Below are positions 7,101 through 12,313 of a stretch of DNA of 12,313 nt, piece after piece. The translations under genes and the position numbers were made by a program. The stretch comes from an uncultured Clostridia bacterium (GTDB taxonomy: Bacteria; Bacillota; Clostridia; Christensenellales; Aristaeellaceae): NCBI GenBank assembly GCA_934631055.1, contig CAKTXP010000056.1:1-12313 (forward strand), read 5' to 3'. Under the pieces are notes generated by a model. The model was not told the origin of the DNA and did no database searches. It saw only the letters and a list, made by a program, of their open reading frames with translations. Numbering within the stretch: position 1 is the stretch's first letter; each line of letters starts with the position of its first letter.

Positions 7101-9466
7101 GCGGCACGACGAGCGTAACGAACGACGGCAAGGTGACCGGCGACGGTTCTGCAATCACCATGACCGATCCGAACAGCGGGGAAAGCTGGGAAGAAACCAG
7201 CGGCCTACTGAGCGGTTGGGCAGGTGGCGAAGGCAGCAGCGTGACGGTCGTGAATAACGGAACGGTTGGCTATATGGTCGGCGTGAACGCCGACGGCAAA
7301 GGAAGCTCCACGACGGTCAGCAATAACGGCACGGCAGGAAGCATGGACGCAACCGGCTCGGACGGCGGAGAGGCGAAGGCGGCCAACAGCGGCGTTATTG
7401 AAAACGGCGTTGGCGTCAATGCAAACGGCGAAGGCTCAAAAGCCGAACTCACTAATTCGGGCGAAGCGAACCGCATCTTCGGCAACGCGAATGAAGGCGG
7501 CACGACGAGCATAACGAACGACGGCAAGGTGACCGGCGACGGTTCTGCAATCACCATAACCGATCCGAACAGCGGGGAAAGCTGGGAAGAAACCAGCGGC
7601 ATGCTGAACGGTCGGGCAGACGGCGAAGGCAGCAGCATGACGGTCGTGAATAACGGAACGGTTGGCTATGAGGTCAGCGTGAACGCCGAGGGCGAAGGAA
7701 GCACGGCGGCGGCGACTAACGTCGGCACGGCAGGACAGATGCAGATCAATGCTGAAAACGGTGCTGCCGCAACCGGAACCAATCAGGGAACGATTCACGA
7801 AGAATTTGACGGCTGGGCAAACGGAGAAGGAAGCAAGACGGAGCTTGTCAACGATGGCAATGCCCATATCAGCATCGGCGGCGCGAACGAGGGCGGCACA
7901 TTCTCGTTTGAAAACAACGGCGAGCTTGCCGACAGCTTCTATGGCGTGGCTGGAGGAGAAGGCTCGAAGATGGACGTCGTCAACAACGGAAAAGTGGGCG
8001 TCGATTTCCAACCGGGCGCGGAAAACGGCGGCTCGGCAAGCGCAACCAACAACGGCACGGTCGGACGTGATTTGGGCTCTGAGGTCAGCAGCGGCGGCAC
8101 GGTAATCATTACGAACCATGGTGAAGCGGCGGGCGTCGGCTCGAACGTCAGAGACGAAGGAAGCTCTGCGACGGTCATCAACAACGGCACGGCGCAGGAG
8201 TTCTATATCGGCGTATGGGACGGCGGCTCTGCGACAGGCGGGAATACCGGCGTCGTTGAAGGCGATATGGGCAGCGGCGCGTTCGGCGGCAAAACGCATT
8301 TGGAAAACGGCAAAGACGGTGTTGTCGGCGGAACGCTGCATATCGGCGCAGGCGCAGGCGGCACGGCGACCGCAGCCAATCAGGGCTCTGTCGGCGGCTT
8401 TGACGTCTGGGCAGACAGCAGCAACGACGGCATGGAGGAAGCTGCCATCTATGCCGATGGAGCGAATGCGGCGGAAGGCGAATCCGCATCCGCGAAGGGT
8501 ACGAATGAGGGCGCCATTTCCGGCTCTGCCAATGTGTGGAGCTCGGGCAACAGCAACGCTGAGCTGATTAACAACGGACAGGCGAACAGGCTCGATGTGG
8601 GTGCTGAAGAGAATGGCGCAAGCAGCGTTACCAACAACGGCACCATTGGTTCGGCGGAAAACAGCAGCAATATCGAGATTTGGCTGAACAACGGAAGCGT
8701 CAGCCTGAACAACAACGGCGAAATCGTACCCAGCACGTCTGTGGACGCGCAGGAGAACATTCTGGCGTTCGTCAAAATGCCCGATGGACTTTCCGACGAG
8801 CAGCTCAAGCAACAGCTTGAAAGCCTGAATATCCATACCGGAAATGACCCGTACAGCGTTCTGGTTCAGAGGGTTGCCTTTGACGAGGACGGAAACGAAA
8901 CCGTCAAGGATTATCAGAAGATTACCTATAACGAACCGATTCAGCCGGAACAGCCGACTCAGCCGGAACAGCCGACTCAGCCGGAGCAGCCGAAGTTTGA
9001 AGTTCCCCGCAGGGAAATCGAACGTCACGAAATGGAAGAACGGCGCAAGGACAGCGCAATCGGCGGCGTATACGGAAGCCCGTATTGGGTGAAGCAGCTC
9101 TATCTGGGTTATCACAGCCTGAACCTGCGCCTGTATATCGGCGAGCATCAGGCACTCTTCCGCGAGAACCTGAGCTGGGCGGGCAACTCCAAGAAGCACC
9201 TGATTCTGCGGGTCAACGAGGCTGCGCCTGAAAAGCTGACGATGCGCTTTGACGAGGATGTACTGCTTACGCTGGAGCGCACGGAGTTTGCGTTCATCAC
9301 GCTGACGGATCAGAATGGCGACGTCCTCATGACCTATGGTTTGGGCGACCTGCGCGCGGCATACGATCAGTACGGACTGAGCGGAAAAGACCAGCTGGTC
9401 ATCGGCGGTATTCATGACGAAGTGATGAAGATTGGCGCAGACGGACAGATGGTTTCCGTGGAATAA
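4169..9466 (+). CDS. Giant secreted Asn/Gly-rich repeat protein, probable beta-solenoid (1765 aa)
   Basis: This is an extracellular repeat protein of unknown function. Residues 1-23 are a signal peptide (cleavage after Ala-Ser-Ala). After an N-terminal section of about 70 residues come dozens of 21-23-residue repeats with the pattern GxGSxxxxxNxGxxxx and recurring NNGT, NSGEA and NDGKV turns, as expected for a right-handed beta-helix. Residues 448-1218 hold six near-identical 132-residue units; diverged coils flank them on both sides. Residues 1592-1608 are a PEQPTQ linker, and about 1609-1765 form a non-repetitive C-terminal domain. I see no cysteine, LPXTG motif, S-layer-homology domain or C-terminal membrane helix, so the mode of attachment is unclear. 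The ATG at 4169 is chosen over a GTG at 4151 because GGGGAGGT sits 6 nt upstream and the signal peptide starts there. It is a single-gene unit with its own promoter and terminator. An adhesin or surface-fibre role is inference. Confidence 0.9.
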   Translation: MFKKAVAITLSGIILLTPMTASAITWEEIVSGMGSGTYEKDGTRVDQGENGQYTVSGGKIDDTVDLGKLMGKFDLFFKNLKMESGMTIFAGVGTSYKVQLDSDVVVNGSIEGNAAENSIVDLTNNGEITDTVNLSAGGENAKLAFKNVGSVKNLNVEATDGGQAEAVNKGEVTETAWIGTDGENSLGKLTNEDGGTINQIHTDSSNGSTTELLNQGEVEYISANAGEKGTTTGTNEGTVNEHIRVGADGEGAQANMTNSGEANRFYGTSSNGGKTDMINEGKVIGDGSTVIVTDPNNGNSWEETSGELNGWSEGKGSTTTVINHGSANSSGNGSTDGSRTKVSNLGTIETYMSGGTSGSGSQLEFENSDTGKVGWLDGGSEDGASIIVTNNGEVGDVIGVGADGKGSSATVSNNGTAGRMEAAGSNGGEVKAANSGVVENNIGINANGEGSKAELTNSGEANRIHGNANEGGTTSITNDGKVTGDGSAITITDPNSGESWEETSGMLNGRADGEGSSMTVVNNGTVGYEVSVNAEGEGSTAAATNVGTAGRMDATGSNGGEAKAANSGVVENSVSVNANGEGSKAELTNSGEANRIYGNANEGGTTSITNDGKVTGDGSAITITDPESGESWNENSGLLNGRADGEGSSVTVVNNGTVGYAVGVDADGKGSSATVSNNGTAGRMEAAGWNGGEAKAANSGIVEGKINVSAGGEGSKAELINSGEADRIFGGADEGGATSVTNDGKVTGDGSIITMTDPNSGESWKETSGVLSGWAGGEGSSMTVVNNGTAGSMDATGWNGGEVKANNSGVIENGVGVNANGEGSKAELTNSGEANRIYGNANEGGTTSITNDGKVTGDGSAITITDPENGESWNETSGLLNGRADGEGSSMTVVNNGTVGYAVGVDAEGKGSSATVSNNGTAGSMGAAGWNGGEVKATNSGVVESGDGIRIYANGEGSKAELTNSGEANRIHGDANEGGTTSVTNDGKVTGDGSAITMTDPNSGESWEETSGLLSGWAGGEGSSVTVVNNGTVGYMVGVNADGKGSSTTVSNNGTAGSMDATGSDGGEAKAANSGVIENGVGVNANGEGSKAELTNSGEANRIFGNANEGGTTSITNDGKVTGDGSAITITDPNSGESWEETSGMLNGRADGEGSSMTVVNNGTVGYEVSVNAEGEGSTAAATNVGTAGQMQINAENGAAATGTNQGTIHEEFDGWANGEGSKTELVNDGNAHISIGGANEGGTFSFENNGELADSFYGVAGGEGSKMDVVNNGKVGVDFQPGAENGGSASATNNGTVGRDLGSEVSSGGTVIITNHGEAAGVGSNVRDEGSSATVINNGTAQEFYIGVWDGGSATGGNTGVVEGDMGSGAFGGKTHLENGKDGVVGGTLHIGAGAGGTATAANQGSVGGFDVWADSSNDGMEEAAIYADGANAAEGESASAKGTNEGAISGSANVWSSGNSNAELINNGQANRLDVGAEENGASSVTNNGTIGSAENSSNIEIWLNNGSVSLNNNGEIVPSTSVDAQENILAFVKMPDGLSDEQLKQQLESLNIHTGNDPYSVLVQRVAFDEDGNETVKDYQKITYNEPIQPEQPTQPEQPTQPEQPKFEVPRREIERHEMEERRKDSAIGGVYGSPYWVKQLYLGYHSLNLRLYIGEHQALFRENLSWAGNSKKHLILRVNEAAPEKLTMRFDEDVLLTLERTEFAFITLTDQNGDVLMTYGLGDLRAAYDQYGLSGKDQLVIGGIHDEVMKIGADGQMVSVE
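5510..7822 (+). repeat. Six tandem 396-bp units inside the giant gene
   Basis: Units start at 5510, 5906, 6302, 6629, 7031 and 7427, each opening with GEGSKAEL. Spacings are 396, 396, 327, 402 and 396 bp, all multiples of three. Each full unit encodes 132 residues: five N-x-G turns spaced 21, 44, 23, 21 and 23 residues apart, the 44 reflecting a longer excursion containing TDPNSGESW. A diverged unit precedes the array from 4913 (597 bp, with 67 extra residues). A degenerate one follows in register from 7823. Confidence 0.92.
8942..8992 (+). repeat. Pro/Gln/Glu linker, 18-bp tandem repeat
   Basis: Nearly three copies of an 18-bp unit (cagccggaacagccgact) encode QPEQPT repeats, residues 1592-1608 of the giant protein. 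This Pro-rich spacer separates the solenoid from the C-terminal domain. Such linkers commonly act as extended stalks or wall-spanning segments. Confidence 0.88.
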
Positions 9467-9723
9467 TGAAAAAGCTCTGTACATCCCGCATGATTTGCCG
9501 CATCGCGGTTAATCGGGGATGAAAGACGGCATAACAAAAAGCGGCTCTTTCGCAAGAAAGGGTCGCTTTTTAATGCAGCTTGCGGTAAGCTGTAGGAGAT
9601 AGACAATCCAGCCGGTTCAATCCTCCTCTTATACATAAAATGCCCCTATAGCGTAAACTCGATTTGATTATCTCGTGTGTCTGCTTTATAGGGAGCATAT
9701 CAGAACTTGATAGTCCTGTTTTT
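9467..9723. other. Intergenic region between the giant gene and gpr
   Basis: Together with the promoter region that follows, this is a 314-bp gap. It contains a hairpin of catccc (9482-9487) with gggatg (9516-9521), the strong terminator at 9536-9571, and a 6-bp hairpin at 9576-9592. It also contains a longer-range inverted repeat pairing 9641-9650 with 9687-9697 (10 bp, one bulged base). A weak sigma-A-like pair, TTGATT (9664-9669) and TATAGG (9687-9692) with 17-bp spacing, overlaps the last inverted repeat. I see no gene here. Confidence 0.5.
9536..9571 (+). terminator. Strong rho-independent terminator after the giant gene
   Basis: A 16-bp stem pairs 9536-9551 (starting aaaaagcg) with 9556-9571 (ending cgcttttt), closed by a GCAA tetraloop of the GNRA type. 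Two internal pairs are G-U. The flanking A and T runs mean it could work in both directions. Confidence 0.87.
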
Positions 9724-9753
9724 TGAATAATTCTATTGAAACCGCGCAAAATA
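9724..9753 (+). promoter_or_regulatory. Candidate sigma-G (forespore) promoter for gpr
   Basis: TGAATA (9724-9729) and CAAAATA (9747-9753) are 17 bp apart. In Bacillus the sigma-G consensus is roughly TGAATA, 17-18 bp, CATACTA, so the -35 matches fully and the -10 at five of seven positions. The start would fall near 9760, about 20 nt before the gpr ATG and just ahead of the GGTGGAGGAG ribosome site. Bacillus gpr is known to be forespore-expressed, which supports the call. Confidence 0.55.
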
Positions 9754-9780
9754 CCGCTGAAAAGGTGGAGGAGAGTTGCC

Positions 9781-10680
9781 ATGAGAGCGAAATGGACGGA
9801 CTTGGCGGTTGAAGCGCGCGGAAATATGCCGCGTTCGGACGCAGTGCATCTGGCATGCGGCATCGAGCGGCTGACGGTGCGCATTGACAGCGAGCGCGAT
9901 GCGCAGAACATGGGCAGACCGCGGGGCGTCTATGTGACCCTGACCTGTCCGCAGACGATGAGCATCGCGCTGGAAACGCGGCGGGCTTTGGCGCATGAAT
10001 TAGCGGCGACGCTTGCCGACATGCTCCCCAAAGCGCGGAAGAGCGTCCTTGTCGTCGGTTTGGGCAACCGAAACGTGACGCCGGATTCCCTCGGGCCGCG
10101 GACGGCGGAACGCATTCTGGTGACGCGGCACATGGCGGGCTGTCTGCCGGAGGATGTCCTGCGGGATATGGCGAGCGTCAGCGCGGCGTCGCCGGGCGTT
10201 TTGGGTGTGACCGGCATGGAGACGGCGGAGATCCTGCGCGGCATGGTCGCCCATGTCCAGCCGGATGCGGTCATCGCCATCGACGCGCTTGCCGCGAGAA
10301 GCTCTTCGCGCATTGCTTCGACGATACAGATCGCCGATACGGGCATCACGCCGGGATCAGGCGTAGGAAATCATCAAAAAGCGCTCGATGAGCGGACGCT
10401 GGGCGTGCCGGTCATTGCGGTGGGCGTGCCGCTGGTGGTCTATGCTTCGACGATCGCGTCGGATGCGCTCTGCACGCTTGGAGACGGCGAGATGGAGGAA
10501 GAGCGCATCGCGGCATGCGTGGAGCAGGTCGTTTCCGAGCGGCTGGGGGAAATGGTGGTGACGCCGCGCGAAGTGGATGCGCTGGTGGAGCGCATGGCGG
10601 GCGTTCTGGCGGACGGCATCAATCAGGCGCTTCAGCCGACTTTGACGGGCGCGGAGATTGCGCAGATGATGGCGCAGTAG
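9781..10680 (+). CDS. gpr: Germination protease GPR (299 aa)
   Basis: GPR (MEROPS family A25) is made in the forespore as a zymogen and degrades small acid-soluble spore proteins at germination, freeing amino acids and uncovering DNA. The family blocks are clear: WTDLAVEA at residues 5-12 (the propeptide-processing region), VVGLGNRNVTPDSLGP (91-106), AIDALAARS (166-174), and TIQIADTGITPGSGVGN (181-197). Asp102 and Asp168 match the two proposed catalytic aspartates of the Bacillus megaterium enzyme (127 and 193), with identical spacing of 66. It is shorter than the roughly 370-residue Bacillus enzymes because it lacks an insert of about 60 residues before the C-terminal VTPREVD segment and has a short propeptide. 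Tyr221 (GVPLVVYA) stands where Bacillus has Asp (GVPTVVDA). The ATG at 9781 is preceded by GGTGGAGGAG; an upstream in-frame TTG at 9736 lacks a ribosome site. The gene lies 16 bp from the next and shares its transcript. Confidence 0.95.
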   Translation: MRAKWTDLAVEARGNMPRSDAVHLACGIERLTVRIDSERDAQNMGRPRGVYVTLTCPQTMSIALETRRALAHELAATLADMLPKARKSVLVVGLGNRNVTPDSLGPRTAERILVTRHMAGCLPEDVLRDMASVSAASPGVLGVTGMETAEILRGMVAHVQPDAVIAIDALAARSSSRIASTIQIADTGITPGSGVGNHQKALDERTLGVPVIAVGVPLVVYASTIASDALCTLGDGEMEEERIAACVEQVVSERLGEMVVTPREVDALVERMAGVLADGINQALQPTLTGAEIAQMMAQ

Positions 10681-10696
10681 GACGGGGAGGGGAAGC

Positions 10697-11869
10697 ATGA
10701 AGAAATTTGCAGCTGTAATTCTAGCGGCGCTTTGCATGGCGATGGCATCCGGCTCGCTGGCGGAAGAAGCGCCTATGGAGGAAGGAACGCCGCTCAGCCT
10801 GACCAGTCCGAGCGCCATCCTCTGCGAAGCGTCTACGGGGCGCGTCATCTTTGAGAAGAACGCCGATGAAAAGCGTCCGGTCGCCAGCGTCAACAAGGTG
10901 ATGACCATCCTGCTGACGCTGGAAGCGATCGACGACGGGCGCGTGACGGTGAACGACCGGGTGACGGTTTCGCCGCGGGCGGCGAGCATGGGCGGCAGTC
11001 AGGCGTTTTTGGACGCGGGCGAGAGCTACAAACTCGGAGAATTGCTCAAGAGCGTCATTGTTGCCAGCGCGAACGACTCTGCCGTTGCGCTTGCCGAATA
11101 TCTCAGCGGGGCGGAGGAGGCGTTCGTCCGCCGGATGAACGAGCGCGCGCAGGAGCTGGGGCTTGAGAACACGAACTATGTCAACTGTACGGGACTGCCC
11201 GCGCAGGGGCATTATACGACCGCGCGCGACGTCGCCAAACTCAGCGCGCATCTGGATGAGCATCCGCTGTACTATCAGTATTCGACAATTTGGATGGATG
11301 AGATCCTGCACCGCGGCGGGCGTGTCACGGGGCTGACGAACACGAACCGGCTCATCCGGTTTTATCCCGACTGCGACGGCTACAAGACGGGCTCGACGAA
11401 CGAAGCGAAATACTGCATCAGCGCGACGGCGAAGAAGGACGGCATGCGGCTAATTGCCGTTGTTCTCGGCACACCGGCGGGGCAGACGCGTTTTGACGAA
11501 GCGCGGGCGATGCTGGAATACGGCTTTGCGGGCTATCAGATGTTCGGCGCCATTGGAGAAGGGGAAGCGCTGAACATGTCCGTTCCCGTGCGGCTGGGCG
11601 GACGGGACAGCGTATCCATCGTGAGCGGCGGCGCAAGTCTGATGCTCATCCGCAAAGGCGGGCAGGGCGATATCTCGCTGGAGGTCGCGCTGGTAGAGCG
11701 CGTCAACGCGCCGGTATATGCGGGCGACGTACTGGGAGAGATTCGCGTGAAGCAGGGGGAGGATACGGTGGCGGTCGTGCCTGCCGTTGCAGGGGAAACG
11801 GTACAGCTTCCGGGCATGGTCGATGCGCTGCTCCGCATCCGCGACCACTTTATGCTCACGGGGACTTGA
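10697..11869 (+). CDS. dacF: D-alanyl-D-alanine carboxypeptidase, DacF type (390 aa)
   Basis: This is a penicillin-binding protein of the S11 (PBP5-like) family that removes the terminal D-Ala from peptidoglycan pentapeptides outside the membrane, limiting cross-linking. A signal peptide covers residues 1-22 (cleavage after Ser-Leu-Ala). The three catalytic motifs are intact: Ser64-Val-Asn-Lys67 (nucleophile), Ser124-Ala-Asn126 and Lys230-Thr-Gly232. A beta-rich C-terminal region (about 285-370) fits the PBP5 C-terminal domain and ends in a short amphipathic stretch (DALLRIRDHFML) that may bind the membrane. Length matches Bacillus DacF (about 390 aa), a forespore enzyme that tunes spore-cortex cross-linking. 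Placement 16 bp after gpr supports a sporulation role, but DacA or DacB homologues share these motifs, so the symbol is tentative while the enzyme class is firm. The start has a GGGGAGGGGAAG ribosome site. No classical terminator follows. Confidence 0.92.
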   Translation: MKKFAAVILAALCMAMASGSLAEEAPMEEGTPLSLTSPSAILCEASTGRVIFEKNADEKRPVASVNKVMTILLTLEAIDDGRVTVNDRVTVSPRAASMGGSQAFLDAGESYKLGELLKSVIVASANDSAVALAEYLSGAEEAFVRRMNERAQELGLENTNYVNCTGLPAQGHYTTARDVAKLSAHLDEHPLYYQYSTIWMDEILHRGGRVTGLTNTNRLIRFYPDCDGYKTGSTNEAKYCISATAKKDGMRLIAVVLGTPAGQTRFDEARAMLEYGFAGYQMFGAIGEGEALNMSVPVRLGGRDSVSIVSGGASLMLIRKGGQGDISLEVALVERVNAPVYAGDVLGEIRVKQGEDTVAVVPAVAGETVQLPGMVDALLRIRDHFMLTGT

Positions 11870-11979
11870 CAGGAAAGAAAAGTCGTGCAATACTGATAAA
11901 ATCTGAGCAAAGAGAGCGAGGGAGGAGGTTGGGGGGGGAACGCTGGGCTGCCGCCCAGACCTGCCTGAGGGATTTCAGT

Positions 11980-12073
11980 CCGGGAAACTCGTATAGAAAC
12001 GCAAGGCGTTTCTTACGATTTCCGATTTCCATCACGCTGAATCCCGCACTGCGGGCGCGTGATTCCAATCCCC
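11980..12073 (-). repeat. Structured dispersed repeat, inverted copy
   Basis: The reverse complement of this segment matches 8-100 with four substitutions and one added base. The two-hairpin fold is kept. The outer pair of the first hairpin changes from G-C to A-T, the indel and a third substitution are in loops, and the fourth lies at an internal loop of the second hairpin. The copy lies 110 nt after the dacF-like stop codon and reads toward that gene. Confidence 0.82.
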
Positions 12074-12080
12074 TCAGACT

Positions 12081-12180
12081 CCCTTCTTCGCTTCGCGGCG
12101 GTTTAAATCAGTTTTATCGAACGACGCGCATGCGCGTCGTATGTTGAAGCTTATTTATACCGCCGCGAAGCGGAGAAAGG
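12081..12180 (+). repeat. 100-bp imperfect palindrome
   Basis: The segment is symmetric about 12130.5 with no bulges. The centre is a perfect 20-nt palindrome (12121-12140), and the outer arms 12081-12108 and 12153-12180 pair nearly completely. Of 50 positions I count 41 Watson-Crick pairs, four G-U pairs on the + strand and five mismatches. It could extrude as a cruciform or fold as one long RNA hairpin. It has no T-run, so it is not a standard terminator. Confidence 0.85.
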
Positions 12181-12182
12181 GT

Positions 12183-12226
12183 GCAGGGAACAACGTTCCC
12201 TGCTGGGGTTTGGGGCAAAGCCCCAA
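12183..12226 (+). repeat. Two small GC-rich hairpins
   Basis: The first pairs gcagggaac (12183-12191) with gttccctgc (12195-12203), a 9-bp stem with a 3-nt loop. The second pairs ttggggc (12210-12216) with gccccaa (12220-12226), a 7-bp stem with a 3-nt loop. Both stems are perfect. They belong to the repeat cluster between the dacF-like gene and the next gene. Confidence 0.7.
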
Positions 12227-12273
12227 TCGTTCCCTTCCCTCGCCCTCAAAAACGAAAGAGAGAAGGTTTTTCT

Positions 12274-12313
12274 GTGAGCCAAAAGCAGACGCCCAAACGG
12301 GAGAACTTTGCTT
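12274..12313 (+). CDS. N-terminus of a truncated downstream gene
   Basis: A GTG start is preceded by AGAAGG (12261-12266) at a 7-nt spacing, and the frame stays open to the window end, giving MSQKQTPKRENFA. Only 13 residues are present. A charged start ending in KREnFA resembles the beginning of neurotransmitter:sodium symporter family transporters, but this is a weak hint and other proteins begin similarly. Any transcript from upstream would carry the repeat cluster as a long leader. Confidence 0.5.
   Translation, partial: MSQKQTPKRENFA

Larger units (their letters stand above)
11870..12273. other. Hairpin-rich intergenic repeat cluster
   Basis: In this 404-bp gap almost everything from 11943 to 12226 can pair. 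In order: ctgggc/gcccag hairpin (11943-11958), inverted copy of the left-end repeat (11980-12073), 100-bp palindrome (12081-12180), gcagggaac/gttccctgc hairpin (12183-12203), and ttggggc/gccccaa hairpin (12210-12226). The last runs into the motif agccccaatcgtt, shared with 107-119. I see no coding sequence. Such clusters are typical of dispersed palindromic repeats. Confidence 0.7.

Noticed and set aside
5510..7822. CRISPR-like periodic repeat
   Set aside because: The periodicity is 396 bp, in frame and protein-coding throughout; there are no short repeats with unique spacers.
7436..9484. Long open frame on the minus strand opposite the giant gene (about 680 codons)
   Set aside because: It has no signal, domain or good ribosome site, and its openness follows from the biased codon use of the repeats on the + strand. 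Several shorter antisense frames over the repeats arise the same way.
9736..9780. Upstream TTG start for gpr
   Set aside because: It would add 15 basic residues unlike GPR N-termini, lacks a ribosome site and overlaps the candidate promoter -10.
11866..11894. Possible sigma-A promoter TTGACA-17-AATACT at the end of the dacF-like gene
   Set aside because: The -35 is perfect but overlaps the stop codon and the -10 matches only four of six. It would give a leader of about 370 nt to the next gene. Recorded as a weak possibility only.

Overview
The window looks like chromosomal DNA of an endospore-forming member of the Clostridia with fairly G+C-rich coding sequence, plausibly an uncultured gut lineage. 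The spore call rests on a clear germination protease gene (gpr) followed directly by a DacF-type D,D-carboxypeptidase gene. The cell envelope is inferred to be Gram-positive, from SPase I-type signal peptides, strong Shine-Dalgarno sites and a near-consensus sigma-A promoter. I cannot name the species. All recognised genes lie on the + strand.

Layout: (1) 1-188, intergenic, opening with a structured dispersed repeat (8-100). (2) 189-3692, a compact likely operon: two secreted proteins of unknown function (423 and 559 aa, possibly distant paralogues) and a small cytoplasmic HD-domain phosphohydrolase. (3) 3693-4168, an A+T-richer spacer with two terminator-like hairpins and a near-perfect TTGACA-18-TATAAT promoter. 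(4) 4169-9466, one 1765-residue secreted, Asn/Gly-rich repeat protein, likely a beta-solenoid. It holds six 132-residue units in an A-B-C-B'-C'-A' order, then a Pro/Gln linker and an unrecognised C-terminal domain. (5) 9467-9780, a strong terminator and a candidate sigma-G promoter. (6) 9781-11869, gpr and a dacF-like gene, 16 bp apart. (7) 11870-12273, a spacer almost entirely made of hairpins, including an inverted copy of the left-end repeat and a 100-bp palindrome. (8) 12274 to the end, the start of another gene.

Functionally there are two modules. One is an envelope/surface module of unknown role: the two secreted proteins and the giant repeat protein under its own strong promoter. The other is a sporulation pair: GPR degrades small acid-soluble spore proteins at germination, and the DacF-like enzyme trims peptidoglycan stem peptides. 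The most unusual items are the giant repeat protein with its higher-order repeat pattern, the inverted structured repeats at the two ends of the window (one base-pair difference between copies is compensatory), and the 100-bp palindrome.
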